From: Branchinecta lynchi
Lineage: Eukaryota > Arthropoda > Branchiopoda > Anostraca > Branchinectidae
NCBI GenBank assembly: GCA_023053575.1
Contig: JAKZAP010000001.1
Span: 15,764,849-15,828,848, forward strand
Direction: 5' to 3'
Length of the DNA: 64,000 nt
Shown one piece after another: positions 38,029 to 50,268 of this stretch (its first letter is position 1; every line of letters begins with the position of its first letter). A model generated the notes under the pieces. The model was not told where the DNA came from. It searched no databases and worked only from the letters and a program-made list of their open reading frames with translations. Made by a program: the position numbers and the translations under genes.

Positions 38029-38408
38029 CCATGGATATTAGGTCCTTGGTATCAGTAAGTTCTTTCTAGGAAAGTTCAGGTACTTTTTTATACCAGAATG
38101 TCCATGCCATTATTAACATGATAATAAAAGCTAGCTACAAAAAAGCTGATGGCCTTATTAAATGAGGGATTTTTTCCTGAATACAGTGGTACATTTGAAA
38201 CATTTTTGTCAGCTGTTTTAAACTGAAAAAAAAAATATGACAAATTCCAGCAATTCATCTTTCATTACAAAAAATTGGCAAATCGGCCCTACTGCCACAA
38301 ATGGCAAGGTATGCTGTATTAAAATGAGACAATAAAAAGCTAGAAAAAGGCTAAGAAATACCTAAAAACTTACAAAAGTTCCTTTAGAGAGTCTGAGACC
38401 CTTTCAAA
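38029..38408. other. No gene recognised
   Basis: AT-rich spacer between two foldback elements. Confidence 0.5.
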
Positions 38409-40123
38409 GCTCTCCTTCTGAAGTTCAAGAAAACTCATGATTCATGGTTTTGAAATTACTCCCGTTAATGAGACGCCGGTGACTCCAGAAATTCGAACTG
38501 TACCTGCTACGAAACCGAATCGATTGGAATCAAAATTAGAAATATAATCATATATTAGAAAATAATTATTTGTAAAAAACAATTTTCTTCGATTGCTTTT
38601 CTTTCCATGCAAGCAGCAGATCATGATAGTAATCACGGCTTATTCAACGTAGTTTCTTAGTGAGAGGGATTTTTACTCTATTACAGTCAGCTGACCTGTG
38701 TGATATTCAAACAATCACTGAACCGTGGGTCTATCAAAGTGACTCCTGAATGAAAAAATGAGAGATACAAAAGAAAACAGAATGGAAATCACAAGCAGTT
38801 CAATATCTAGCGAAATTAAAGCATTGATAATAAATGGATGGAAAAATCGATGGACGGTGCTTCAATGGGACCTGAATAGTCGACAGGTAAAAAGGGACAC
38901 CACCATTCAGCTATTTTAAGATTGATCAGTTTATATCTGGTTTATATATAAATGAAATGTATGTAGCTGATCATATTATACTACCAAAATTTCTTAGCCA
39001 GTTAGTTGGCTACTCTATGGATTTGTATAGATAAACCTAGAGTGCAAAAGGCCCATTTACAACCGGTTTTACCTAATACTCAGTACCACTGTACCAGGTA
39101 GTTCTGAAAATCGCTCCAAGACCAACGTTTTGTCGGGTTTCTGGCGTTTGCAATGGATATTGGTGCCAGTTTTGGGTATCAGCTAGTCTCGGGCAGGTCT
39201 CGGGTCCAAGTTGAAATCAGTTCAACTTTTGATGGTACTAGCCAACTGTAGCCAACCAGATTACTTTGGGGAATATGGAGGAATATTCTGATTGGCTAGT
39301 GCTGAACTACGTCAGACCAAATATTTTTATTTTTTATTTAACTTTTCTGCCTGTGAACAACAAAGTGAAAAACACTGAGTACATACAAAAGAAGAAAAAG
39401 CAAAAGAAGAAAAAGAATTGAACTCAACAGACATACCTAAATAACACATACCATCTACTAGTGTTGTCTAAATGGTAAAGTAGTCACCATAGACAATATG
39501 GTTTAATGGATACTCGCAAAAATTTATAGCAGCTCATCTTCGAGTTCTTTTCTCAGTTTTTCTGGGGGCACAAGTGTAAGAGTTTTTCTGGGGGGACATA
39601 TTTAGCCAACTAGTTGGCTACTAAGCCTGTTTGTATAGGGCACACCAAGAGTAGCCAGCTAACTGGCTACAAACTTTTGATAGTATTATATGATCAGCTA
39701 CATACCGTACATTTCTTATATATATAAACGACTAAATTTTACTTTAGCCAAAAAGTGGATATCCTTCTTGGCTGAAGCGGCAGCTGCAGCACCTTGCAGG
39801 GAAGCACAGACTTGGTGGGAAGCACATGCAGTGATTGTTTGAATATCACACAGGTCAGCTGGCTGTAATAGAGTGATAATAAGAAACTACGTTGAATAAA
39901 CCGTGATTACTATCATGATCTGCTGCTTGTATGGAAAAAAAAGCAATCTAAGAAAATTATTTTTTATAAATAATTATTTTCTAATATATGATCATATTTA
40001 TAATTTTGATTCCAATCGATTCGGTTTCATAACAGGTACACTTCGAATTTCTGGAGTCGAGGGTGTCTCATTAACAGGAGTAATTTCAAAATCATGAGTT
40101 TTCTTGAACTTCAGAAGGAGAGC
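38409..40123. repeat. Large foldback/palindrome, about 1.7 kb
   Basis: The left arm (38409 to about 38720, GCTCTCCTTCTGAAGTTCAA) is the reverse complement of the right arm (about 39828-40123). Inner segments also pair (GTATGTAGCTGATCATATTA near 38960 with its complement near 39700; AGTTAGTTGGCTACT with AGCCAGCTAACTGGC-type sequence near 39650). The centre lies near 39270. Paired ORFs of 64 aa at 38442-38636 and 39903-40097 are mirror images of the arms. Short inverted ends flanking TTCAAA/AAGTCT give no obvious duplication. Confidence 0.88.
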
Positions 40124-41278
40124 AAGTCTGCGATTCTCAAGAAGCACTGCCGTCTTCCTCAGAAGCATTGCAGTACAAAAACGGGATGTAGAAAGCATCA
40201 GTCCAGAAGCGGCCGAGAAGTGGACCTGCAGCGTGCAAGAAAAATGAGGCTCAGGAGAAAACAAATTCTATCAGGGCCTAGGCTACAGTTTCTAGGCTAC
40301 TTTATCGACTAGCAGAAATCTTGATTCTTGCAATTTCCAAGCAGAGTCCCAGTCTGTTCAGATTATTTTCAATTCCTTTTACCTGCTCTAGAAAGTGTGT
40401 TTCTTCATTAACTCTACTTTTTTATCATTTAGTAAATATTGGTGACGAATTTAAGCTCAGGTGAGAATGAGACGATTCTGTATGAAATTCTTTTATTTTG
40501 AAATGTTGAGAAACAATTTGCCAACATGTAAACTGTTGTTTTACTTTTATTATAACAAAAACATGACACAAATTCCAGATTGAACATAAAAATGTGGATG
40601 ACGTACTGGAAGAGTAAACCTGTTTTAAAATCTTCATACAAAAATCTCTTAATTTTATACAGAATTAAATCATTTGTACCTAAGCTCAAATTCCTTGTAG
40701 TGATTTATTTATAAGAAGAAACACAAAAGAATTAACAACCAGAACACTCTTTTTTAAGGTTGTTAAAAAAAACGCAAATAATTGGTGAGCCCTGGACTGT
40801 TGAAAATAGTCGGATTTTACTTCTTGACCGTTAGGAGTGCATGAAACTTTCAGTTCAACATTTTTCAAGACACATTTAAGGTTACATACTTTGCATCCCT
40901 CCTGCACTTCTCCCTTCAAATTCTGTTGGGTTAGTGAATCTTCGGGTTTTGGTGATATGTTGTTTTTTGTTGGCCCACTGCAACATATTTTGGCACTGAA
41001 CTAATAAAATATTTGATGTCATTGGTTTTGTGACATGTACAAGCTTCAACCCTCTCTATCCCGTGGTTAAAGTGCATCCTGACTGGAAAAAATACTACTA
41101 CAGACAATGCGCCTTGAAGCTGGTACGGTAATTTCATTGTTGAGTATGGTATTGGAGAAGATGTAGATAAGATAGTAAGTTAGCTCCTTCTATTAGCCCA
41201 AGATTGCACATATGAGCTTTCAGAAATTCTTGTCTCAGCTTTCTCTTCTGTGAGTGCACGCATATGTTTTTTTTCCAG
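40124..41278. other. Presumed MED24 intron or 5' region, no exon found
   Basis: Several small open frames on the minus strand (40425-41137) lack domains. The exon at 41279 begins in the middle of the protein's N-terminal region, so an upstream exon should exist; I could not identify it. Confidence 0.45.
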
Positions 41279-41401
41279 ATAATAAAAGAAAAAGGTATTC
41301 CAAGGAAGGTTGTTGCAAAGACGCTTTTGGAATATGCATGTACTGGCTCCCTGCCAAACCAGCTGATACTATCTTATTTGAAACATGATGTGGCTTCAAA
41401 G
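41279..41401 (+). CDS. MED24: MED24 exon (N-terminal region)
   Basis: A 41-codon exon between TTTTTTTTCCAG and TCAAAG|GTAAGT. It encodes KTLLEYACTGSLPNQLILSY followed by LKHDVASK, matching the conserved early segment of Mediator subunit 24 (P-N-P/Q-L-I-L-S-Y-L-K). MED24 is a tail-module subunit of the Mediator complex that bridges activators and RNA polymerase II in the nucleus. Six consecutive exons with compatible phases follow the protein in order, which makes the assignment firm even though each exon is diverged. Confidence 0.8.
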
Positions 41402-41961
41402 GTAAGTAAAGCAGATTGTGACTATTATGTTTGAAAATCTCGTTAGGATAAGATGGTGGCAAACATTAGAATTGCTTGGTCTGGTAAAACAAAATACCCA
41501 AGTATCAGCAATAAGATATTATTATGGTTGTGTTCCGGAACTTAACGATCGTTAACAAATTGTTAGCAGTTGTAAACTTTTTGCGTTCCACGTATCTGAT
41601 TTCGAAATTTAAGCTCCGCCCACCTACAATTTCCGTTCCAGAGCTTAACAGTTGTAGAACTGGGAAAAGTTAACGATCGTTAAAGCTGCAGTTAGCTCCG
41701 CCCCGAAGTAAAGGTAACGATTCTTCAATTGTTAAGTTTGCGGTACGCAACCTGTGATTACGTCCTCCTTTTGTACTCTGTAGCCGATATTTATGTCACA
41801 GTTAACATTATTTGAGCTTCTCTGTTCCCTGTGTGCGTAAGCATTTGGTGGTACAAATAGTGAACTACTAATACTGCAAGGAAGTTAGTATTAGAAACAA
41901 GCTTAATACCTACGAACCTTGAACGGTAGGCGACATTGCTGATTGAGGTTTTCTTTTTTAG

Positions 41962-42063
41962 CTGTTGACGCCATGCCAGGCTATTGAAACTATCGTCGAG
42001 TTCGAGTCCTTCCACAAGACACACTGCATCCTTGGACTGCTGGAAATTGTCAGCTCTGTTAAG
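41962..42063 (+). CDS. MED24: MED24 exon
   Basis: A 34-codon, phase 0-0 exon after TTCTTTTTTAG, ending GTTAAG|GTACAT. The peptide CQAIETIVEFESFHKTHCIL and GLLEIVSSVK aligns with the helical segment that follows the LSYLK region in MED24. The next intron (42064-44765) holds two non-LTR retrotransposon fragments on opposite strands. Confidence 0.8.
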
Positions 42064-42084
42064 GTACATCTTTCCTTGTCTCCG

Positions 42085-43235
42085 TTTTCCGCCTCCGTTT
42101 GGATTTTTTTCTTATATGCCAATTATTGTTTCTTGTAATCTAAGTAAAGTCTTTGAGTTTCTGGTTGTTCCTTTTATTAATGACAATGTTAACTTAGGGG
42201 AAAATCAATTCGGATTTCAGCCTGGTATCATGCGCATCGGGTCCGTTCTTCTCTTCTCATTGATTCATCTAATAAGGGTTATAGTCTTCACATGTGTGCA
42301 CTAGATCTTTCTGAAGCTCTTGATAGTATTGTGCATCCTCAAGCTCTTTATTCTTTTTTCAGTATGGCACCAACCTTTCCATTATGTTTCTTCTTCGTTA
42401 CTGGTATCTGAACTCTTACCTCCGAATACAATCCAATGGCTCAGTATCAGTTTCAAAGATTGATTTGATGAACAGGTCTGATACGCAGAAATATTTCTAC
42501 TTCTTATCTCCTTGGTTCTGCAAATGTTTCCTATCTTGCCTATGCGTATGACCTTCTATTAATTAGCCGATCTAGGAGCCAGTTCGTTCGATTCAAAACG
42601 TTTCTTCTTCTTTTTCCAGTATTGGCCTCTCTTTAAATGTAAAAAATGCGAATATCTGTCTTTTAACTCTCTGCCGTCCGCCTCCCTAAATTACTTGACG
42701 TTTTCTATTCCTAGGGTTGATTTGTTCGGTGGTTGCGTATTACCATTACTGAAAATATTCATTCTTTCTGACCCCTGGCGGTTTCCGATTGTATGTTAAA
42801 AATTCAGTTGGGTTATGCGAAAATTCTTGCTAACAGGGGAAAATACAGTCGGAAAGCTCTTGGCAAGCTATACTCTTCTTTCTGTGACCATTCTGTTCCT
42901 ATTCAGTCTGCTTTTTATTCTGTTCTAAAGGAAAAGGATGTTAAAGCTATGCAATCCTCTTACTTTCGTTTTTGTAAATTTCTTCTTTTCCTCCCCTCCT
43001 TGGCCAAAAAATTCTAAAATTATTAATAAGTACTCCCCACCGGATATTGCGGAGAAATTGGCTGTTCTCCACAGAAAACTGTCCGAAGCGGCGTACACGC
43101 GTCTGTCGCCCTCTCATGGGCTTTGTGTTGTTTTCCCTAATTATGTCTTCCTATTTTCTTTTATACTCCACTGTTTTCGTCTTGTATGATTTGTGGGTTA
43201 AAAATAAATTATTGTTATTATTATACAGTGATTTT
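42085..43235 (+). pseudogene. Decayed non-LTR retrotransposon RT
   Basis: Broken frames retain LSKVFEFLVVPFINDNVNLG and GENQFGFQPG (the region preceding RT motif A), LDLSEALDSIVHPQAL (motif A) and, nearer the 3' end, KYSRKALGKLYSSF and NKYSPPDIAEKLAVLHRKLS. Multiple stops and shifts occur. It lies in a MED24 intron in the sense orientation and is distinct from the element at 43460-44583. Confidence 0.7.
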
Positions 43236-43459
43236 TAGCTATCCTTTGAAAGGCTACTATCGCTAATCCTGTTTTACAGTTGAATAAATTAATTTAATTT
43301 AATTTTTTTTTTGTTTATTTAATAATAAAGCAAAATATATCTCTCGTGGGCAGAGCCCAAATACGATGTTTTTGTAGTCATAAACAAATACAATAAGTTG
43401 TCAACACATAATTAAAAACACATAATTAAAAGAAAATAAAAATAACAAGGCAGATAATG

Positions 43460-44583
43460 CTAAAGATCATTGTACTGCATTACGAAGCTAGGCACAAAGC
43501 TTCTACTATAGGGCATAGTGTTACAGTAGATTGGGGTCAGTTTGGGAACCTTTTCAGCCACTTCTCGGGGGGGACGAGATCTTACAGGAACAAAGGGTGG
43601 GGGAAGGAATGAACGGTACATGGGGTGCTGGAGAAGGGAGGAGCCAAAGTTGCGGCATAGTTTTCCGCGGCGGGAAGAAAGGGATTTAATTTTAAATTCT
43701 TTGAGGTAAAAAGAGTATGGTAGGGGGGAACCACCATAGATAATTTGCAGCGATCTCTTCTGAACTCGCTCTGTTGTATCAGTTTCACCTTGGGTAAGAG
43801 CAAAGTGCCAAACCGGACAAGCATATTCGACTAACGGTCGAACGAAACAGCAAAACATTAGCTTTAGCTTGTCCTTAGGAACCCGAAACTTTTTCAGTGT
43901 TTTTAGCATTTGAATTGCGCTGTTAGCTTTCTTTACAATTGTCTTTGTATTTTCGTGCCATGAAAGGTCAGAAGAGATCACTACACCTAGTAGCGTTGTT
44001 TTATCACTGATGAGCCCGGGGTCGATAGGAGGTTCGAAAGACGGGCGAGTTTTTCTAAGAAAAGAAAAGGTCGTAACCGAGCACTTATCTTTATTCACGA
44101 CCATATTCATTTCAATCGCTTCTGAGGTAACCTGGTCGATGAAGCCGGCAGCGTTACTTTTCAAACCCTCAGATACGACTTCCGCTAGGGACAAATCGTC
44201 AACGTATTTCCATCTGTCCTCTAGCCCAGCAGCAATTTCATTTATCATGAGGAGGAAGCACAGCGGACCGATCACAGTTCCTTGTGGAACTCCACAAAAA
44301 ACTGGTAAAGAAGTTGAAAAATGGCCTTTATACTTTACAGTTTGCTCTCTATTTGTCAAGAAACTCTTGATGATTTTGACGATAAAATCCGGTATATTTT
44401 TTTCCGCCATTTTTTCTAAAAGAATTTTATGGTCAACAAGGTCAAATGCCTTTTTAAAATCAATTGCAATTAAATTTATCCATTTGCCAGGTTCATCTAG
44501 ATGTTTTAAAATAAAATCAATCAAATTAACTAGGTAATGTACTGTAGAACACTTAGGAATGTTACCAAACTGCTTTCGATCAG
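43460..44583 (-). pseudogene. Non-LTR retrotransposon reverse transcriptase, 5'-truncated
   Basis: A long intact frame on the minus strand. RT motifs: LIAIDFKKAFDLVDHKILL (motif A), FCGVPQGTVIGPLCFLLMIN (motif B), WKYVDDLSLAEV (YVDD, motif C) and TLLGVVISSDLSWHENTK (thumb). A C-terminal part contains FVRPLVEYACPVWHFALTQ. The frame opens only from about 44583, so the endonuclease and N-terminal RT parts are missing, as in a typical 5'-truncated copy. It probably ends near 43290 at an A/T-rich (AAATT)n tail. It is jockey/CR1-like in motif style. It lies antisense in the MED24 intron. Confidence 0.9.
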
Positions 44584-44765
44584 TTACCGATCAGTATTGT
44601 CTTTCACATTCTGCGTCACTGACGTCTGTAACCTTTTCCAACGATAAACAACAATACTCGTGACCTTTTCTGTTAAAAAAAAAAATATCTCAGGCATCTC
44701 ATGGCATCTCAGTGTAGCTCAGATTCAGCATGCTTCCAATTGCTGATGCGAAATTTTCTTTTTAG

Positions 44766-45003
44766 GTTGGTTCCAATCGCTCGGATGTCACCAGCGAAGA
44801 CCCTCTGAGCATTGCGTGCTCCTTCGCACGGCTTCTCTTGTGGTACCTCGGTATTCTTAGCGAATCCTGTGCGAAACTGGCTGACCTAAAGTACAGTCCA
44901 GTACATGCCAAGCTTCTTGATGAAGTGCTTCAAATAGCCCATAATCTGGTTAGAAGCGACTTCGAACGTTCGATGACAATCTTAGCTCTGCTCAGCAATA
45001 TGA
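44766..45003 (+). CDS. MED24: MED24 exon
   Basis: A 238-base exon from TTTTTAG|GTTGGT to AATATGA|GTGAGT (exit phase 1). It encodes SIACSFARLLLWYLGILSES and LLDEVLQIAHNLVRSDFERS, an alpha-helical HEAT-like region corresponding to the C-x-x-L-x-R-x-L-L-x-x-L-x-W-L segment of MED24. Its reading frame joins in phase to both neighbours. Confidence 0.8.
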
Positions 45004-46044
45004 GTGAGTATAACGTAGGCTTTAAGCATGGTAAGAGACTGGGTGGGCGGATGAATAACAGTATCCTCTGTATGTTTTTTTTCACACCCTACATGCGTGT
45101 ACGATTATACGGTACTATTTAAAGTCTTGATTCATGTGGGGAGAGGAGGTGGGAGACACCATCATTTTTCGATGGGTCGGATTTTTACGAGCAGACTGTT
45201 ACCTTTGTTTTCCCCAAAATCCTCGCGGTAGCCGACGTTATCCACGAATTACTTGAACACAACTCAATCCTGAACGCCAATCCGCCATTGCTAATTAACT
45301 ATTCATTGATCTCCTGGTGCTGTCCAAAAGTTTACTAAGACCTTCGAGAAGATCGAGTGACTTGTAAGAGGATTAAAACAACTATCACCATGTGGACGTT
45401 TAGATATGTATGTCAGAAGAAGAAATCATCGGCCAGTTTGACATTTTTTTGGTCTCGGAAGCTGAATATTATTTAGCTCGGTTTTAGAATCTTCAAGCAC
45501 TATAACGAATTTAGTATAATTTACGGCGTTTGTTTGTTGTGATCTAGTTTACATCCTTAATTCTTTGGACTTACGGGAAATAACAAGAAAAAATAGAAAA
45601 CAAAATACTTAAAGAAACCGATAATGCAAATAATTAGTTTAATTTTTCGACACATTTGCCATATGCCTGCTACAATAAAAACATTTTGTTAGATCCAAAT
45701 TCAAACTGTGATTCCATCCTCCCCATATTGGGTGCTTCCGACCCGTGCCGCTAGATGACCCAGCGGTCGGATCCAGTCGTGGCTTCATCTTGGGTCTTGG
45801 GTGGGGGGGGGGGGGTCTAGACGTTGCAAGTGCTAGAATGCTTATGATATAACTCCTTTAAATTAGACAGAGACGCAGCCGACGTGATTAAACGGGCGAG
45901 TTATTAAATCGGATTTACATAAAGACAAAATTACGCATGTAACTTGTTGACTATAACCAACAAATCTGGCATTATTTTGTAATTTAATTTAGAAGTCTAG
46001 GGCTCCTTCTGGCAACTGTAGTGGTTTGCGCACTGTGCTCACAA
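45004..46044. other. MED24 intron sequence
   Basis: No internal gene. The segment 45700-45840 (GGGTGCTTCCGACCCGTGCC, GACCCAGCGGTCGGATCC) is a diverged direct repeat of 47730-47870. Confidence 0.5.
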
Positions 46045-46120
46045 GCTCCTGAATGGCTCAGTTGGTAAGGCATCACTCTTGAAAAGCCAAGGTCGTAGTT
46101 TCAAATTCCGTCGGAAGAGC
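46045..46120 (+). pseudogene. tRNA-like pseudogene or SINE head
   Basis: GCTCCTGAATGGCTCAGTTGG has a good A-box (TGGCTCAGTTGG), CTTGAAA sits at the anticodon-loop position and GTTTCAAATTCC is a damaged B-box. The 3' end GGAAGAGC pairs with the first bases. The anticodon stem is mispaired, so this is not a functional tRNA. Confidence 0.6.
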
Positions 46121-46268
46121 GTCTTTGTCTTTCAGCTCACTACTTACCATAAATTTTGCGCTTAACACCTACACTGTCGGAAACTTGATAACTATGGGCG
46201 TCGAGCGTCATCCCTTTGTGAAACTCACAACATAAGAAATGTTTTACCCACTGCGAGTATCTTTTCAG

Positions 46269-46389
46269 ATTTGTATTCGGTTGTTTCGAGGAAAATCAGA
46301 GACCTTGAAACACTGTTTCGCCATTTCACCAATGCTGGTCTACCGTCAGTAACACCTGCTATTGGAGAGGAATTCAAAATCTTTCTCAA
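46269..46389 (+). CDS. MED24: MED24 exon
   Basis: A 121-base exon, TATCTTTTCAG|AT to TCTCAA|GTATGT, entering in phase 1 and leaving in phase 2. It encodes LYSVVSRKIRDLETLFRHFT and GLPSVTPAIGEEFKIFL. Similarity to other MED24 proteins is weak here, but splice phases agree on both sides. The frame stays open beyond the donor, so the exact 3' end is less certain. Confidence 0.6.
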
Positions 46390-48579
46390 GTATGTAGCCT
46401 TGTCTGTCATTCGCGACAAGAATGTGGGTAGGCCACAAAAGCCGTTCACCCGTCTAAGCGAAACTGTAATCTTTCTCCACAGTTCCAAGAAAAAATAGTT
46501 AGATAGAACCTCCGTCCTTTGTCCCATGCAGCGGCTATGAATACCCCGACAAAACTGAGAGGACCCAGAGGTATTTACTCTAGCTTTGGGCTGATGTTGA
46601 TACCTGTTTACTCATCTTCCGTCTTCGCCATTGCTCATCGCAGAGACAAAAATGTGGGAGGCGTACTCCCCTCGCTGACCCTATCTGAAGCGCATCCATA
46701 GAACCAATCAACTTTGACTTCTACTTTTCCTCGGGGCGGCTTCACAGCGATTTAGCAATTTGTAGAGGTAACGAAACGTGATGTGGCGCGAAGCTACTAA
46801 CCTACGCTCATTCGCAGCAGACAGGGTACTGGGAAATTTTCGACTCTGCATAATCATATCTATCTGATTATTTGTACTTGACAGTTCGGACTTCCCTAAC
46901 GCGTTTATTCGGGGTCACATGTCAGAAGATTCTGCTAGTCCATATTAACCATCCTTGGTCCAGCACGCCATGCCAGCTGTGACAGTCAGGCTTGTGCAAT
47001 TCGACCTGCTTCTGAATCGTATAACTAAAGATTCAGTCGTCCACTTTCACCGGCGATTCGATTATGATTACAGTTGAGTTCCCCGGTATCGATTCGATCT
47101 AGTATGATTCAGTCGAAAAAGTGATTCGATTCACGATTGGAATTGATTCAAGCAGAAACTAAAGTTTTTTTTGCAGTTACCATGGTATCCGATACCACGG
47201 TTAAAAGGCGTTTTTGGGATCCCAAAACGTAAGTGGAGGGACACCTATGACATCGCAAAAGTTGACCGTCTGTCCGTCTGTCTGTGAGCACGATAACTCT
47301 CGAAGGGAATGAGATATTTTGATGAGACTTGGTGTGAGGATTCTTTGGGTCAAGGGTACGGTCAAGTTCGTAGATGGGCTCTATAGCCCTACATTTAGGG
47401 GTGGGGGAGGGGGTTTCAAATTAAGGGGCAAACAAAATATTTTAAAAGCTATTGGGATAGTTGATTTAGGGGTAAAGAGACATGCTGAATCCAAGTATGA
47501 AAGTTATTTTCTTGCAGGACAAATAGTCCACCCAGAAACCGGTAAAAACTGGACACAAAATTTGTCGACCAATTTTCGGCTATAGTAGTCACTACCCCTT
47601 TATTCTCAAACTAGTATAGCTCTGCGCGTGGTATGACGACATTCATTTGTTTATTCTATGGACGTCGGAGAGATCTAGTGTAATCGAAGGTGATGATGCT
47701 AGATCCATAGCGATCCAACATTGCTAGATTCATAGTCAAACTATGGTCCCAGCCTTCCCATGTCGGGTGCTTTCGAACCGTGGCACTAGATAAACCAGCG
47801 GTCGGATCGAGTCGTGATTTCACCGTGGGTCTTGGGTGGGGTGTATTAAACATTGCAACTGCTAAACATTTTACGCTGGTAGTCCTTTAATGTAATAAGA
47901 GTTGTCAGCAGAAAGATTTCATCAGCCATGGTCCTACGCATTTATACATCTGTGTTTCTTAAGATGATTAAAAAGATTGTACACTGTATGATGGCGAATT
48001 ACAGAACCACTAATCCGTGAAGAGGTATGTTGCTGGTAAACATTAAGCTGTATTTGGCATAGGGAAATTTCTCTTGACCCTTTTTTTTCAACGATTCACT
48101 GCGATTTTATTCATTTTTGTTTAGGCTGAATCACACTACGATTAGACGGGGACAAAAAGTTATTACGACGTACTGAAAGATTCAGCAGGGAAATAAAATG
48201 ATGATTACGATTTCATTCACGATTATTCATAAGAACCTGCATCATGCATCGATTTGATAATGATTATTCACGCACAACCCTGGGACAATAATGATCATCC
48301 ACTAGATAATTTTCTTTGTCACAAAGAGCTTCAAACCCTGTCGTGATCTGGAGTCCCGCGCAGCTAGTATGGGTCCCGTGGAGGAGAAAGCCAAATTATT
48401 AGTCCTAGACAATTTGAACAAATTTGTTTTATTTATTCCGTAGAGGCTTTTTTCGCCTTCTTTATAGAAGAAAATGTAAAAAAAAAGCCCCGCTTTAAAC
48501 CCCCATTCATTCGATTGTCTACTGCGTTCAGTGCTTGTGTTTTTAAAACCATAGAATTAGTGGCTTTTAATCACTTTAG
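46390..48579. other. MED24 intron sequence with repeat elements
   Basis: It contains a single-unit copy of the 137-bp element (47224-47590), a diverged repeat at 47730-47870 and a GATTCGATTATGATT-like decayed palindromic tract (47030-47130 against 48120-48260). No other gene. Confidence 0.5.
47224..47590 (+). repeat. Single-unit copy of the 137-bp-unit element
   Basis: It starts ACGTAAGTGGAGGGACACCT and runs through the head (GACATCGCAAAAGTTGACCG, TCTCGAAGGGAATGAGATAT, GATGAGACTTGGTG). It then has one unit ending near GAAACCGGTAAAAACTGG. It is the reverse complement of the head at 15820-15990 plus one unit of that array. Confidence 0.8.
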
Positions 48580-48760
48580 CGATCTGAACAGCTGCGCCTG
48601 TCGTCTAGAGCTGCCGTCGCCTAAAAGCGTCGAATGGAGTCACAGCAAATACCAGACGTATGGCTCCATCTACGGAGCGATAACAGTTGAAGCGCTACTC
48701 AGGCCAGCGTCTGATGGGAAGAAAATCGTAAAGCAGCTAGTATTCCTCCGGAAATGGAAA
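48580..48760 (+). CDS. MED24: MED24 exon
   Basis: A 181-base exon, AATCACTTTAG|C to TGGAAA|GTGAGT, entering in phase 2 and leaving in phase 0. It encodes SVEWSHSKYQTYGSIYGAIT and VEALLRPASDGKKIVKQLVF. The pattern of a helix ending near VEQL/VKQL..KR fits the MED24 segment before the conserved PTPLFVLEIW region. In-phase splicing links it to both neighbours. Confidence 0.75.
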
Positions 48761-49153
48761 GTGAGTAGTTTCTCAATTGTCCGAGCCCGTCCGTCGTTCT
48801 TTCGAATTCTGTTGGATGGCGTGTGTCAGCGGAAATTTTGTTTCAGGGATGTCTCTGCTTGGCATGGATAGCATGTATCAGGCGTCATACTTCAGGTCGT
48901 TGCTAGAAATATGACTCTATGCTATCTGATTTTGCAGTTATGCATATTTCTGGCTACGTCATGAAGATGCCACGGAAATAAAGTCTCAGCTGACTGATCC
49001 GTTAAAGCACAATGTACAGTTCTAATGCTTTACCTTGTATTAAATGCTTCACAAATAAACATTTCCGACTTCCTTTAGAAGGCGCTACGAAAATCGGCCG
49101 TTTTCTTGTTACCCCTTGTCTTTACATCTCTGGCATTTCGGCGATCCAAGAGT

Positions 49154-49450
49154 GTGTTCCACCCTTCCACAAATAGTAACTATTAGTTATCATTTCCGTT
49201 CCATCCTCACGAAAAGTTACTACGCTGACCGTTCCAACCTTGTCGGAATAGTAACTAATAGTTACTATTTGCTTACCATGCTCGGGAGCGTAGTAAGCGT
49301 AGTAACTACGCATCTCTGTAACGTGATTGGTCGGATTCGCCCCTGGCGTGAGATCCTGCTAGAAAATAGAAAAATCGTTCCAGCCTTAACGGCAAAAAGC
49401 TAGAATTTGTGACGTCATGCGTAGTAACTACGGTAAGTAGGATGGAACAC
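49154..49450. mobile_element. MITE with GTGTTCCA ends
   Basis: The left end GTGTTCCACCCTTCC and right end GGATGGAACAC are inverted. The interior has repeated AGTAACTA/TAGTTACT palindromic motifs. It lies in a MED24 intron. A target duplication is not clear. A related piece may lie at 41528-41750 (TGTTCCGGAACTTAACGATC). Confidence 0.6.
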
Positions 49451-49708
49451 GCTCCAAATCTTAAGAGCTGGGATATTGTGGCAGGAAATTCAAAAAATCC
49501 AAGCAATGCTTGATAGAAAAGGATATGTTTGAGATGTCACCAAAGTCAAGCCGCAAATGCAGTTTACCTGGTTGTTCTAGTGTTTCGCCAGAAGTACCAT
49601 GGCTTAAAGTGCCTATTAAAAGTTTTTCTTTGTTGAATAGTGTTGCGAAGCTTGATGAACATGCTTTATAAAATGTAGCAGAATATGCAACAAGCTTATA
49701 AAACATAA

Positions 49709-49990
49709 CATAGCTACAAAAATCATTCAAAAACAAATAAACTATTCAAATCTAAATTACACAAGCTGATTTATGCATGAAAAAAGATCTACTAAATAAT
49801 ATAAGAAACATCACTTTTATCTTTGTCCAAGCTAGTAAATTGAAAATGAACTGGCCTAAAAAATTACGCTTTGAAATATCACAGAGAGGAAACTGTTGAA
49901 AAAGCTGCTGATCTAGGGGGTAAGCATTGTTCCTAGGTTGTTACAGAGTGGGATTGGGGTAGTTTGATGTGCCCATTGAACTTTAAGTAC
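49709..49990. repeat. Dispersed repeat, inverted copy of 63720-64000
   Basis: GCTACAAAAATCATTCAAAA through GATGTGCCCATTGAACTTTA is closely matched in reverse complement at the right end of the window. It lies in the MED24 intron before the last exon seen. Confidence 0.9.
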
Positions 49991-50268
49991 CCTCAAATTC
50001 GTAGTCAGTTTGGTCTGAAGAAACTTTTGGGAGCCTGATTGTCGTAAAACCAGTTAGCTGATTCCTAGTTTTGTTTTCTCTACCCCCGTGGAGTGCTGGC
50101 ATTGCAAGGACCAAGTGTTTAAACCGTTCTTGGGTATTTTTCGGGAACCTTGGGCCGTCTTTTTAAAGCCTGGATAGCCCTTCCACCAACAAATAAAGAT
50201 CTGTTTTACCCATGGAAGCTACAGTAATGATTTATCCCCGCTGAAACTGAACTGTTGCCATTTTTTAG

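Noticed and set aside
46045..46120. Functional tRNA-Ser(UGA)
   Set aside because: The anticodon stem does not pair and the B-box is damaged; kept only as a pseudogene or SINE head.
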